The notes under the pieces: generated by a model
Seen by the model: the letters and a program-made list of their open reading frames with translations, nothing else
Database searches by the model: none
What the model was told of the DNA's origin: nothing
Translations under genes and position numbers: made by a program
Shown here: piece by piece, positions 56,432-64,000 of the stretch
Numbering within the stretch: the stretch's first letter is position 1
Layout: every line of letters begins with the position of its first letter
Assembly (NCBI RefSeq): GCF_940670765.1
Contig: NZ_CALNVW010000025.1
Location: 183,070 to 247,069, forward strand
Length of the DNA stretch: 64,000 nucleotides
Source of the DNA: Streptomyces sp. A 4/2
Lineage (GTDB): Bacteria > Actinomycetota > Actinomycetes > Streptomycetales > Streptomycetaceae
Direction: 5' to 3'

Positions 56432-58087
56432 ATGGCACCCGAATCCGAGGCAGGCGGCGGCGGGGTGTCGGACTCGCCGGAGTCGTGGGGCGTCGGCGGA
56501 CTCGTCGGCGACGGCCGTTACCGGCTGACCTACCGGCTGGGCCGCGGTGGCATGGCCGAGGTGTTCGCGGCCGAGGACGTGCGGCTCGGCCGCACCGTGG
56601 CTGTCAAGCTACTCCGTTCCGATCTCGCCGAGGACCCGGTCTCCAAGGCCCGGTTCACCCGCGAGGCACAGTCGGTCGCCGGTCTGAACCACCACGCGGT
56701 GGTCGCGGTGTACGACTCGGGCGAGGACTACTGGGGCGGCAACACCGTCCCGTACATCGTGATGGAGCTGGTCGAGGGCCGCACCATCCGCGATCTGCTG
56801 ATGAACGCCGAGGCCCCGCCGCCCGAGCAGGCGCTGATCATCGTCTCCGGCGTGCTCGAAGCGCTCGCCTACTCCCATCAGCACGGCATCGTGCACCGCG
56901 ACATCAAGCCCGCCAACGTGATCATCACGGACGCCGGCGCGGTCAAGGTGATGGACTTCGGTATCGCCCGCGCCCTGCACGGGGCCGCGTCGACGATGAC
57001 CCAGACCGGCATGGTCATGGGGACGCCGCAGTACCTCTCCCCCGAGCAGGCGCTCGGCAAGGCCGTCGACCACCGTTCCGACCTGTACGCCACTGGCTGC
57101 CTGCTGTACGAACTGCTTGCGCTGCGGCCCCCGTTCACCGGCGAGACCCCGCTGTCGGTGGTCTACCAGCACGTCCAGGACATGCCGGTCCCGCCGTCGC
57201 AGGTGGCGGGCGCGGTGCCGCCGGAGCTCGACGGGCTCGTCATGCGCTCCCTCGCGAAGGACCCGGACGACCGGTTCCAGAGCGCCGAGGAGATGCGGGC
57301 CCTGGTCGCGTACTCGCTCCAGATGCTCCAGCAGCAGGGCGGTCACACGGGGACGTGGAACACCGGCCCGGTGGCCATGCACGAGGGCAGCCACACCCCG
57401 GCGATGGGCACCGCGGCCACCACGGCGCTCGGTCACCCGCAGCACGGCGACACCTCGCAGGGCCCGATCCTGCCGCCGATGAACCCGGACGACGGTTCGT
57501 ACGACGGTGACGGCAACGGCCGGGGCGGGCGTGGCTGGTTGTGGGTGGTCGCCGCGCTCGCGGTGATCGCCGTCGTGGCGGGCGTCGTCTTCGCGATGGG
57601 CGGCTGGGGCATCAACGGCACCGGTGGTTCGACCACCGACAAGTCGCCGTCGCCCACGCAGTCGGACACCAAGAAGCCGAGCGACACCCCGACGGACGAC
57701 TCCAGCCCGGACACCTCGGCCCCCGGCACGTCGAGCGGCGGCCAGTACCCGGACCGGCCGTCGTACACCCCGTCGAACACCCCGAGCGAGTCGGACCCCG
57801 GGGAGCCCTCCTCGCCGCCGCCCTCGACGTCCGGTGGTTCGTCCAGCAGCGGGAGCTCGTCCACGGGCGGGAAGCAGAACGGCGGGAACCAGAACGGCGG
57901 TTCGGGGAGCGAGGGTTCCACGTCCTCGGGGTCCCAGAGCGGTGGAAACCAGGACGGTGGTGCGACGAGCACCGGGTCCACCACCGACGGGTCGACCACC
58001 GACGGCACCACCTCGGGCACGGGTACGACCACCACCGGCGCGGGCGGCGACCCGGCCGGCGGCGGTACGGCCGCTCCCGGCAACTGA
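56432..58087 (+). CDS. Ser/Thr protein kinase with Ser/Thr/Gly-rich extracellular tail, no PASTA
   Basis: This kinase (551 residues) has a domain at about residues 29-290 with LGRGGMAEV, Lys59, HRDIKPANVI and DFGIARAL. A linker of about 75 residues follows, and one membrane segment at about 368-390 (VVAALAVIAVVAGVVFAM). The last 160 residues are low-complexity Ser, Thr, Gly, Asn and Pro with no fold, likely glycosylated or a wall-spanning stalk. The juxtamembrane SQGPILPPMNPDDGSYDGDG resembles the PknB juxtamembrane part. The start is ATG 56432. It is divergent from the PASTA kinase. Confidence 0.93.
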   Translation: MAPESEAGGGGVSDSPESWGVGGLVGDGRYRLTYRLGRGGMAEVFAAEDVRLGRTVAVKLLRSDLAEDPVSKARFTREAQSVAGLNHHAVVAVYDSGEDYWGGNTVPYIVMELVEGRTIRDLLMNAEAPPPEQALIIVSGVLEALAYSHQHGIVHRDIKPANVIITDAGAVKVMDFGIARALHGAASTMTQTGMVMGTPQYLSPEQALGKAVDHRSDLYATGCLLYELLALRPPFTGETPLSVVYQHVQDMPVPPSQVAGAVPPELDGLVMRSLAKDPDDRFQSAEEMRALVAYSLQMLQQQGGHTGTWNTGPVAMHEGSHTPAMGTAATTALGHPQHGDTSQGPILPPMNPDDGSYDGDGNGRGGRGWLWVVAALAVIAVVAGVVFAMGGWGINGTGGSTTDKSPSPTQSDTKKPSDTPTDDSSPDTSAPGTSSGGQYPDRPSYTPSNTPSESDPGEPSSPPPSTSGGSSSSGSSSTGGKQNGGNQNGGSGSEGSTSSGSQSGGNQDGGATSTGSTTDGSTTDGTTSGTGTTTTGAGGDPAGGGTAAPGN

Positions 58088-58118
58088 CCTGCCCGAACCG
58101 GGGATCCGCCCGAGCCGC

Positions 58119-58182
58119 CCTTCGCGAGCCGACCTGCCCGACCTGTCCGACCTGCTCGGTCAGCTCGGTCAGCTCGCGAAGG
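58119..58182. terminator. 11-bp stem with long inner structure, between convergent genes
   Basis: CCTTCGCGAGC (58119-58129) and GCTCGCGAAGG (58172-58182) are perfect inverted repeats. The 42-base centre is rich in GACCTG/CAGCTCGGT repeats that can pair further. The right arm overlaps the last codons of the minus-strand phosphotransferase gene. Confidence 0.6.
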
Positions 58183-59170
58183 CCTCGCACACCGCCTCGT
58201 ACTCGCGGGTCCACCACACCACCAGGGCCGACGCCGCGGGGAACAGCGGGTCGGCCCTGCGGTCGTGGAGCTGGTAGCGCCAGCGCAGTATCCAGAAGTC
58301 GTTCAGCCGCTCCCACCACACCCGGTGCACGGCCGCGGCCAGTTCCGTGGCGCAGACGGCGGCTGCCCGCCGGTACGCGCGGGCGTACGCCCGCACTTTG
58401 GCCAGTTCCAGTTCGCCGGTGGGCTGCACGAAGAAGATCACCGCGGCCCGCACCACTTCCTCGGCGCGCGGTTTCACGCCCAGTCGGTCCCAGTCGATGA
58501 TCGCGGCGGGCTCGGCGCCCCGGTAGAGCAGATTCAGCGGATGGAAGTCCCCGTGCACCCAGCCGCGCGCGGTGCCCGGCGGCGGCCTGCGGTGCGCGTG
58601 CCGTTCCAGGAGCCTCCGGCGCTCCCGGAGGCGGTGCTCCGCCAGCTCGTCGAAGGTGTCCCGGGCGGAGCGCCCGCCTGCCAGACCCAGCAGCGCGTCG
58701 ATGACGTCGAAGGTGTCCGAGGGGTCGGCACTCTCGTGCTCGGGCGGGGCCGTCTCGGCCTCCATCACCTGTTCCAGGCCGGTGTGCACCAGCCCCAGCA
58801 GCGCGCCGAGCCGCTGTGAACCCGCCGTGGAGAGCTGGGCGCCGTCCCGGTGCCGTCCGTCGATCCAGGGGTGGAGCGCGTAGCACCGGCCGCCGAGCAC
58901 GGTGACGGTGTCGCCGTCCGTGTCGGCCAGGGGCGGGGCGACGGGGACCCCGAGGGCCTGCAGGCGCTGGGTGGCGCGGTGCTGGCGGCTGATCGCGGCC
59001 GGGTCGCCGTCGAGATGGTGCTTGAGGAAGAAGTCGCCGTGGGTGGTGGCAAGGCGGTAGCCGCGGTTCAGCAGGCCCTGGGCGACGGGTTCGCAGGAGA
59101 GTGGGGAGCCCGCGGATCCGTAGCGGCGCAGTAGATCCTTCACGGGCGGTGTTGCATATGAGCGCGGCAC
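58169..59170 (-). CDS. Aminoglycoside phosphotransferase-like (APH) family protein
   Basis: This kinase-fold protein of 333 residues carries Brenner's motif HGDFHPLNLLY with the catalytic Asp, and the metal-binding IIDWDR. The N-lobe segment TTHGDFFLKHH provides the Lys. Such proteins phosphorylate small molecules such as homoserine, choline, sugars or antibiotics; the substrate cannot be told from sequence. I start at GTG 59170 (MPRSYATPPVKDLLRRYG), with a GTG nine codons further as an alternative. It lies 31 bases after the PNPOx-fold gene and may share its transcript. Confidence 0.85.
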   Translation of the reverse strand: MPRSYATPPVKDLLRRYGSAGSPLSCEPVAQGLLNRGYRLATTHGDFFLKHHLDGDPAAISRQHRATQRLQALGVPVAPPLADTDGDTVTVLGGRCYALHPWIDGRHRDGAQLSTAGSQRLGALLGLVHTGLEQVMEAETAPPEHESADPSDTFDVIDALLGLAGGRSARDTFDELAEHRLRERRRLLERHAHRRPPPGTARGWVHGDFHPLNLLYRGAEPAAIIDWDRLGVKPRAEEVVRAAVIFFVQPTGELELAKVRAYARAYRRAAAVCATELAAAVHRVWWERLNDFWILRWRYQLHDRRADPLFPAASALVVWWTREYEAVCEAFAS

Positions 59171-59201
59171 TCGCCAGATGTTAGATCACGCAGAGCGTGC
59201 G

Positions 59202-59633
59202 TCAGATCACGGAGAGGGGTGTGAGGGAGTCCGAAGCCGGGTACTCCATCCGGTCCAGCGTCGCGAACTGGGGCCTGATGCGCAGATAGACCGCCTCGTA
59301 CGGTTCCCCGTTCACCTCCGCGGGGGCCGGTTCGAAGCGGGCGAACTCCTCCGGTGCGGGCTTGGTCAGTTCGGCGGTGCCGGTGAACTGGACCGACCAG
59401 AGGTGTGCGTCCCCGGAGCCCAGGTTGTCGGCCGCGTAGGCGACGACGCTTCCCGCGCAGGCATCGTGGTGCCCGTGGCCCGCGTGCATCCGCAGGACGA
59501 CGCAGCCGTCCGACACGATGTGCTGGGCGACGGCCAGGAAGGGCAGCGCGCGCATGCTGGCGGAGACCCGGCCGTACGACACACGGCTGAGCAGGGCGAT
59601 GGCGCGGAGTTCCTCGATGGGCATGGCTTCCAC
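59202..59633 (-). CDS. Pyridoxamine 5'-phosphate oxidase (PNPOx) fold, flavin-binding family protein
   Basis: This split-barrel protein (143 residues) has the family pieces LLSRVSYGRVSASMRALPFLA, GCVVLRMHAGHGHHDACAGSVVAYAA and WSVQFTGTAEL. It may bind FMN, F420 or haem. Members of this fold are typical of hypoxia (DosR) regulons. A near-perfect DevR box lies 47-66 bp upstream of its start. I start at GTG 59633; ATG 59624 is an alternative. The DevR-like regulator gene is the next gene upstream on the same strand, with 179 bp between them. Confidence 0.85.
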   Translation of the reverse strand: MEAMPIEELRAIALLSRVSYGRVSASMRALPFLAVAQHIVSDGCVVLRMHAGHGHHDACAGSVVAYAADNLGSGDAHLWSVQFTGTAELTKPAPEEFARFEPAPAEVNGEPYEAVYLRIRPQFATLDRMEYPASDSLTPLSVI

Positions 59634-59679
59634 TGTCCGCCCCGGGCGCGATGCCCGTAAGGGGACAGCTGCCTCAGGA

Positions 59680-59699
59680 TTCGGGACATAGGTCCCGAA
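59680..59699 (-). promoter_or_regulatory. DevR/DosR box in front of the PNPOx-fold gene
   Basis: TTCGGGACATAGGTCCCGAA matches the mycobacterial DosR consensus TTSGGGACTWWAGTCCCSAA at 18 of 20 positions. It is symmetric apart from one central pair, and the flanking A and T extend the palindrome to 22 bp. The distance to the start codon suits an activator site near -40. Confidence 0.85.
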
Positions 59700-59812
59700 T
59701 AAGTTGCGCGGAACCGACTCGGTTCCGGGGCGGACCGACGCCGGTTCGGCGAGGAGCCGTCCGGGCCGCTGAGGGAGATCAGCTCGGTCCCGTACGGGAG
59801 ACCGGCGCCGTC

Positions 59813-60472
59813 TCAGTTCCGTTCGGCCTGGATGCGGGCCACGAACGCGGCGGCCTGGGAGCGCCGTTCCATGCCCAGCTTGGAGAGCAGACTGGAGACG
59901 TAATTCTTGATCGTTTTCTCTGCGAGATGCAGCCGCTCGCCGATGACCCGGTTCGTCAGTCCCTCGCCGATCAGATCGAGAATCTTGCGTTCCTGGTCGG
60001 TGAGGCTCGCCAGCCGGGAGTCCCGTTTGCTGCTGCCACCGTCGCGGAGCCGCTCCAGCACCCGGGCGGTGGCCACCGGATCGAGCAGCGACTTCCCGGC
60101 CGCGACATCCCGTACGGCCGAGAGCAGCTCACTGCCGCGGATCGCCTTCAGTACGTAGCCGGACGCGCCCGCCATGATCGCGTCGAAAAGCGCCTCGTCG
60201 TCGGAGAAAGAGGTCAGCATCAGACATTTGATGTTCTCGTCGGCCGAGCGGATCTCGCGGCAGACCTCGACCCCGCTGCCGTCCGGCAGCCGTACGTCGA
60301 GCACCGCGACATCGGGTCTGGTGGCGGGGATCCGGGCGAGGGCGTCCGCCGCGGTGCCCGCCTCGCCGACGATCTCGATGTCCTCTTCGAGCGCCAGAAG
60401 CTCATGAACCCCACGACGGACCACTTCATGGTCATCAAGGAGAAATACACTGATTTTTCCGTCTTCGCGCAC
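59813..60472 (-). CDS. DevR/NarL-type response regulator
   Basis: This two-component regulator (219 residues) has a receiver domain with FLLDDHEVVRRG, phosphorylated Asp in VAVLDVRLPDGSG, MLTSFSDDEALFDAIMAGASGYVLKAI, and a C-terminal LuxR helix-turn-helix with LTDQERKILDLIGEGLTN and LAEKTIKNYVSSLLSKLGME. These parts resemble mycobacterial DevR/DosR closely. I start at GTG 60472 (VREDGKISVFLLDD); an in-frame ATG at 60577 would add 35 residues, but neither has a clear ribosome site. No sensor kinase is adjacent, so it is an orphan here. It is divergent from the second bkd cluster. Confidence 0.9.
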   Translation of the reverse strand: MREDGKISVFLLDDHEVVRRGVHELLALEEDIEIVGEAGTAADALARIPATRPDVAVLDVRLPDGSGVEVCREIRSADENIKCLMLTSFSDDEALFDAIMAGASGYVLKAIRGSELLSAVRDVAAGKSLLDPVATARVLERLRDGGSSKRDSRLASLTDQERKILDLIGEGLTNRVIGERLHLAEKTIKNYVSSLLSKLGMERRSQAAAFVARIQAERN

Positions 60473-60798
60473 GGAAACCAGTTTCCCACACGAACTCTTC
60501 CCGTGCCCGGGGTGCGCGTTATAACGTGCCCCTGTTCCGGCGGCCTGCAAGGCTGTGACCAGTGATTGTTCGCCCATTTTTCGATTTACTTGGAAATCCA
60601 AGCAAAATCGCAGGTCAAATGGGGTTTCGCAGTTCCGCGACGCACTGGGTAACGTGCCTTTGACAGGGTGCTCGCCGGGGCACCTGTCACGCCTGTTCCG
60701 GCCTTTTCGCACCCACCCCGTGCGGGGGTACGGATCCAGGCGAGCCGCACTGGCCTTACCGGCAACCCCGGGGGCCGGACCGACGGAGGAGCACGCAC
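60473..60798. other. Divergent promoter region between the response regulator and the second bkd cluster
   Basis: This 326-bp stretch holds no gene apart from a possible 35-codon extension of the regulator. It is less GC-rich around 60570-60620. An inverted repeat CTTGGA-AA-TCCAAG lies at 60589-60602. TGACAGGGTGC (60661-60671) and GCACCTGTCA (60680-60689) form a further repeat with one bulge, starting inside TTGACA at 60660. I did not find the paa-type operator or a second DevR box here. Confidence 0.6.
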
Positions 60799-61959
60799 GT
60801 GACCGTGGAGAGCACTGCCGCGCCGCGCAAGCCGCGACGCAGCAGCAAGCGAGCCGGCGCCGCGAAGACGCCGCAGGCGTCCGAGCCCCAGCTCGTACAG
60901 CTGCTGACGCCCGAGGGCGAGCGCATCGAGCACCCCGAGTACGAAGTGGATCTCACGCCAGAGGAGCTGCGCGGTCTCTACCGGGACATGGTCCTGACGC
61001 GCCGCTTCGACGCCGAGGCCACCTCCCTGCAGCGCCAGGGGGAGCTGGGCCTGTGGGCCTCGCTGCTCGGCCAGGAAGCCGCCCAGATCGGTTCGGGCCG
61101 GGCCCTGCGGGACGACGACTACGTCTTCCCGACCTACCGGGAGCACGGCGTCGCCTGGTGCCGTGGGGTCGACCCCACCAATCTGCTGGGCATGTTCCGC
61201 GGTGTGAATCACGGCGGCTGGGACCCCAACAGCAACAACTTCCACCTGTACACCATCGTCATCGGCTCGCAGACGCTGCACGCGACCGGCTACGCGATGG
61301 GCATCGCCAAGGACGGCGCGGACTCCGCGGTCGTCGCGTACTTCGGTGACGGCGCGTCCAGCCAGGGCGACGTGGCGGAGGCGTTCACCTTCTCGGCGGT
61401 CTACAACGCCCCGGTGGTCTTCTTCTGCCAGAACAACCAGTGGGCGATCTCCGAGCCCACCGAGAAGCAGATGCGGGTGCCGCTCTACAAGCGGGCCCAG
61501 GGCTTCGGCTTCCCCGGCGTTCGGGTCGACGGCAACGACGTCCTGGCCTGCCTGGCCGTCACCAGGTCGGCGCTGGAGCGGGCCCGCCGGGGTGAGGGCC
61601 CCACGCTGGTGGAGGCGTTCACGTACCGGATGGGTGCGCACACCACGTCCGACGACCCGACGAAGTACCGCTCGGACGACGAGCGGTCGGCGTGGGAGGC
61701 CAAGGACCCGATCCAGCGGCTGAAGACGTACCTGGAGAAGCAGAAGTTCGCCGACGAGGCGTTCTTCACCGAGCTGGAGAGCGAGAGCGAAGCGCTCGGC
61801 AAGCGGGTCCGTGAGGCCGTCCGGTCGATGCCGGACCCGGACACGATGGCCATGTTCGAGCACACCCATGCGGACGGCCACGCGCTGGTCGACGAGGAAC
61901 GCGCGCAGTTCGCCGCCTACCAGGCGTCCTTCGCCGACTCGGCCGAGGAGGACAACTGA
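60799..61959 (+). CDS. bkdA: 2-oxoacid dehydrogenase E1 alpha subunit (second bkd cluster)
   Basis: This thiamine diphosphate subunit (386 residues) has a basic N-terminal extension (KPRRSSKRAGAAKTP) absent from the first copy. The cofactor motif runs from YFGDGASSQGDVAEAFTFSAV to FCQNN. YRMGAHTTSDDPTKYRSDDE is typical for BCKDH and PDH. The start is GTG 60799 with GGAGGAG nearby. The E1-beta gene begins two bases after its stop. It is probably the main branched-chain 2-oxoacid dehydrogenase, making starter units for branched fatty acids and polyketides. Confidence 0.92.
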   Translation: MTVESTAAPRKPRRSSKRAGAAKTPQASEPQLVQLLTPEGERIEHPEYEVDLTPEELRGLYRDMVLTRRFDAEATSLQRQGELGLWASLLGQEAAQIGSGRALRDDDYVFPTYREHGVAWCRGVDPTNLLGMFRGVNHGGWDPNSNNFHLYTIVIGSQTLHATGYAMGIAKDGADSAVVAYFGDGASSQGDVAEAFTFSAVYNAPVVFFCQNNQWAISEPTEKQMRVPLYKRAQGFGFPGVRVDGNDVLACLAVTRSALERARRGEGPTLVEAFTYRMGAHTTSDDPTKYRSDDERSAWEAKDPIQRLKTYLEKQKFADEAFFTELESESEALGKRVREAVRSMPDPDTMAMFEHTHADGHALVDEERAQFAAYQASFADSAEEDN

Positions 61960-61961
61960 TC

Positions 61962-62942
61962 ATGGCCGCGAAAAGCATGAGCATCGCGAAGGCGCTCAAC
62001 GAGTCGCTGCGCAAGGCGCTCGACACCGACCCCAAGGTCCTCATCATGGGTGAGGACGTCGGCAAACTCGGCGGCGTCTTCCGGATCACCGACGGGCTGC
62101 ACAAGGACTTCGGCGAGGGCCGGGTCATCGACACCCCGCTCGCCGAGTCCGGCATCGTCGGTACGGCGATCGGTCTGGCCCTGCGCGGCTACCGCCCGGT
62201 CGTGGAGATCCAGTTCGACGGTTTCGTCTTCCCGGCGTACGACCAGATCGTCACGCAGCTGGCGAAGATGCACGCCCGTGCGCTCGGCAAGATCAAGCTC
62301 CCGGTCGTCGTCCGTATCCCGTACGGCGGTGGCATCGGCGCGGTCGAGCACCACTCCGAGTCGCCCGAGGCGCTCTTCGCGCACGTGGCGGGCCTCAAGG
62401 TCGTCTCGCCGTCCAATCCTTCGGACGCGTACTGGATGATGCAGCAGGCCATCCAGAGCGACGACCCCATCATCTTCTTCGAGCCGAAGCGACGATACTG
62501 GGACAAGGGCGAGGTCGATGTCGACGCGATCCCGCACCAGCTGCACAAGGCCCGCGTCGCCCGTGAGGGATCGGACCTGACGCTCGCCGCGTACGGCCCG
62601 ATGGTCAAGGTCTGCCTGGAGGCGGCGGCAGCGGCGGCCGAGGAGGGCAAGTCCCTCGAAGTCGTCGATCTGCGGTCGATGTCCCCGATCGACTTCGACA
62701 CCGTGCAGACCTCGGTGGAGAAGACGCGGAGGCTGGTCGTGGTGCACGAGGCGCCGGTGTTCCTCGGTACGGGCGCGGAGATCGCCGCCCGGATCACCGA
62801 GCGGTGCTTCTACCACCTGGAGGCACCGGTGCTGCGGGTCGGCGGATTCCACGTCCCGTACCCGCCGGCGCGCCTGGAGGACGAGTACCTGCCGGGCCTG
62901 GACCGGGTGCTCGACGCCGTCGACCGCTCGCTTGCGTACTGA
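61962..62942 (+). CDS. bkdB: 2-oxoacid dehydrogenase E1 beta subunit (second bkd cluster)
   Basis: This subunit (326 residues) has the same hallmarks as the copy at 41129: MGEDVGKLGGVFRITDGL, IPYGGGIGAVEHHSESPEAL, FFEPKRRYWDKGEVD, and VLRVGGFHVPYPPARLED at the C-terminus. It has no N-terminal extension. The two copies differ most in the substrate loop region after residue 180, which may reflect different 2-oxoacid preference. It is the second gene of the operon. Confidence 0.93.
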   Translation: MAAKSMSIAKALNESLRKALDTDPKVLIMGEDVGKLGGVFRITDGLHKDFGEGRVIDTPLAESGIVGTAIGLALRGYRPVVEIQFDGFVFPAYDQIVTQLAKMHARALGKIKLPVVVRIPYGGGIGAVEHHSESPEALFAHVAGLKVVSPSNPSDAYWMMQQAIQSDDPIIFFEPKRRYWDKGEVDVDAIPHQLHKARVAREGSDLTLAAYGPMVKVCLEAAAAAAEEGKSLEVVDLRSMSPIDFDTVQTSVEKTRRLVVVHEAPVFLGTGAEIAARITERCFYHLEAPVLRVGGFHVPYPPARLEDEYLPGLDRVLDAVDRSLAY

Positions 62943-62956
62943 GGAGCGCCGTGACC

Positions 62957-64000
62957 ATGACTGATATTGCGATCCCGGTCCGAGAGTTCAAGATGCCCGA
63001 CGTGGGCGAGGGGCTCACCGAGGCGGAGATCCTCAAGTGGTACGTCGCACCGGGTGACACGGTGACGGACGGCCAGGTCGTGTGCGAGGTCGAGACGGCG
63101 AAGGCGGCGGTCGAGCTGCCCATCCCGTTCGACGGGGTGGTGCGTGAGCTGCGGTTCGCAGAGGGCACCACGGTCGATGTCGGCCAGGTGATCATCACGG
63201 TGGGCGGGGCGCCCGGTTCGGAACCCGAGCCCGTCGCTGAGCCCGCGGCTGCTGTCGCGGACCAGCCGGAGGCGGCCGGCGAGGCGGCGAAGCCCGCCGC
63301 GCGGCAGCCGGTCCTGGTCGGGTACGGCGTCGCCGAGTCCTCCACGAAGCGCCGCCCGCGCAAGGGCGCGGCGCCGGAGCCGGAGGCCGCGCCGGAGGGG
63401 ACGTACTACGCGCCGCCCGCTACTGCGCCCTCGCCGGTGCCCGCAGCCCCGGAGGTGCCCGTGAACGGTCACACTTCGGGCCGTCCGCTGGCGAAGCCGC
63501 CGGTCCGCAAGCTGGCCAAGGACCTGGGCATCGATCTGACGACGGTCACGCCGTCGGGTCCGGACGGGATCATCACCCGCGAGGACATCCACGCGGCAGC
63601 GGCGCCGGTCGCGCAGCAGCCGGAGCCGGTGGTGGTGGAGGGACAGGTGCAGGAGCAGGAGCGGGTGGCCGTGGTGGCCCCCGTTTCTCCGGACGCCCGG
63701 GAGACCCGTATCCCGGTCAGGGGCGTTCGGAAGGTGACGGCGCAGGCGATGGTGGACAGTGCGTTCACGGCGCCGCATGTGACGGAGTTCGTGACGCTCG
63801 ATGTGACGCGGACGATGAAGCTGGTCGCGGAGCTGAAGCTGGACCGGGAGTTCGAGGGGCTGCGGGTGAACCCGCTGCTGCTGATCGCGAAGGCGGTGCT
63901 GGTCGCGGTCCGGCGTAACCCTGCGGTGAACTCGGCCTGGGACGAGGCGAACCAGGAGATCGTCCAGAAGCACTACGTGAACCTGGGCATCGCCGCGGCC
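62957..64000 (+). CDS. bkdC: Dihydrolipoamide acyltransferase E2 component (second bkd cluster), cut by the window edge
   Basis: The open frame (348 codons visible) continues past the window end. It has a lipoyl domain with Lys49 in VETAKAAVEL, a linker rich in Ala, Pro and Glu, an E3-binding domain (KPPVRKLAKDLGIDLTTV), and the start of the catalytic domain from about residue 255 (RIPVRGVRKVTAQAMV). GAGGAG lies 10 bases before ATG 62957; GTG 62951 is a close alternative. It is 14 bases after E1-beta, so in the same operon. The end and active-site motif lie outside the window. Confidence 0.92.
   Translation, partial: MTDIAIPVREFKMPDVGEGLTEAEILKWYVAPGDTVTDGQVVCEVETAKAAVELPIPFDGVVRELRFAEGTTVDVGQVIITVGGAPGSEPEPVAEPAAAVADQPEAAGEAAKPAARQPVLVGYGVAESSTKRRPRKGAAPEPEAAPEGTYYAPPATAPSPVPAAPEVPVNGHTSGRPLAKPPVRKLAKDLGIDLTTVTPSGPDGIITREDIHAAAAPVAQQPEPVVVEGQVQEQERVAVVAPVSPDARETRIPVRGVRKVTAQAMVDSAFTAPHVTEFVTLDVTRTMKLVAELKLDREFEGLRVNPLLLIAKAVLVAVRRNPAVNSAWDEANQEIVQKHYVNLGIAAA

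Noticed and set aside
60589..60602. Inverted repeat CTTGGA-AA-TCCAAG as an autoregulatory DevR box
   Set aside because: The half-sites do not match GGGAC/GTCCC; it may be another operator, but not the DosR type.

Overview
The window is high-GC, densely packed with many GTG starts and ATGA/GTGA gene overlaps, and gene order and content (crgA, class E sortases, the fhaA-fhaB-pstP-rodA-pbpA-pknB cluster, terD/terB, bpa, duplicated bkd clusters) point to a Streptomyces chromosome near oriC. Two perfect parS sites (GTTTCACGTGAAAC) and a cluster of DnaA boxes support an origin-proximal position. About 60 protein genes and one tRNA are supported. The last gene runs off the right edge. No insertion sequence, prophage or CRISPR array was seen.

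Region 1 (1-14.9 kb) is a cell-envelope and division block. It holds a B-box rhomboid protease, CrgA, a DUF881 protein, three class E sortases with a 58-residue membrane protein and a PabA-type glutamine amidotransferase between them, then on the minus strand the classic FHA/phosphatase/RodA/PBP/PknB operon, followed by tRNA-Leu(CAG). Region 2 (15-27.5 kb) is a mosaic of small stress units: ArsR plus an MgtA-type ATPase, an LCP glycopolymer ligase, TatA, a BlaI/M56 pair with a perfect palindromic operator, terD and terB, azoreductase/HxlR, MarR/membrane protein, a J-domain-like protein and a rhodanese.

Region 3 (27.5-43.6 kb) is catabolic. It contains an acyl-CoA dehydrogenase, paaABCDE, paaN, paaH with a TetR regulator, then bkdR and a 2-oxoacid dehydrogenase cluster (E1alpha, E1beta, E2). 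One palindrome, ACCGAACGATCGGT with flanks, occurs in front of paaA, between paaN and paaH, and in one-base-degenerate form in front of the 2-oxoacid dehydrogenase genes. This suggests a single PaaR-like regulon in which the dehydrogenase complex may feed acyl- or aryl-acyl-CoA to the pathway. A translationally coupled DUF5819-HTTM-TrmH operon sits inside this region.

Region 4 (43.6-64 kb) holds MobA-like and MoeA proteins, a TrkA-N potassium channel whose start codon lies inside a parS site, a quinone oxidoreductase, the proteasome activator Bpa, a PadR-controlled ABC exporter, a secreted elastin-like repeat protein, two divergent Ser/Thr kinases, a phosphotransferase, a PNPOx-fold protein with an almost perfect DevR/DosR box, a DevR-like response regulator, and a second bkd cluster. 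Short tandem repeats are common at gene boundaries, and several of them span stop codons.
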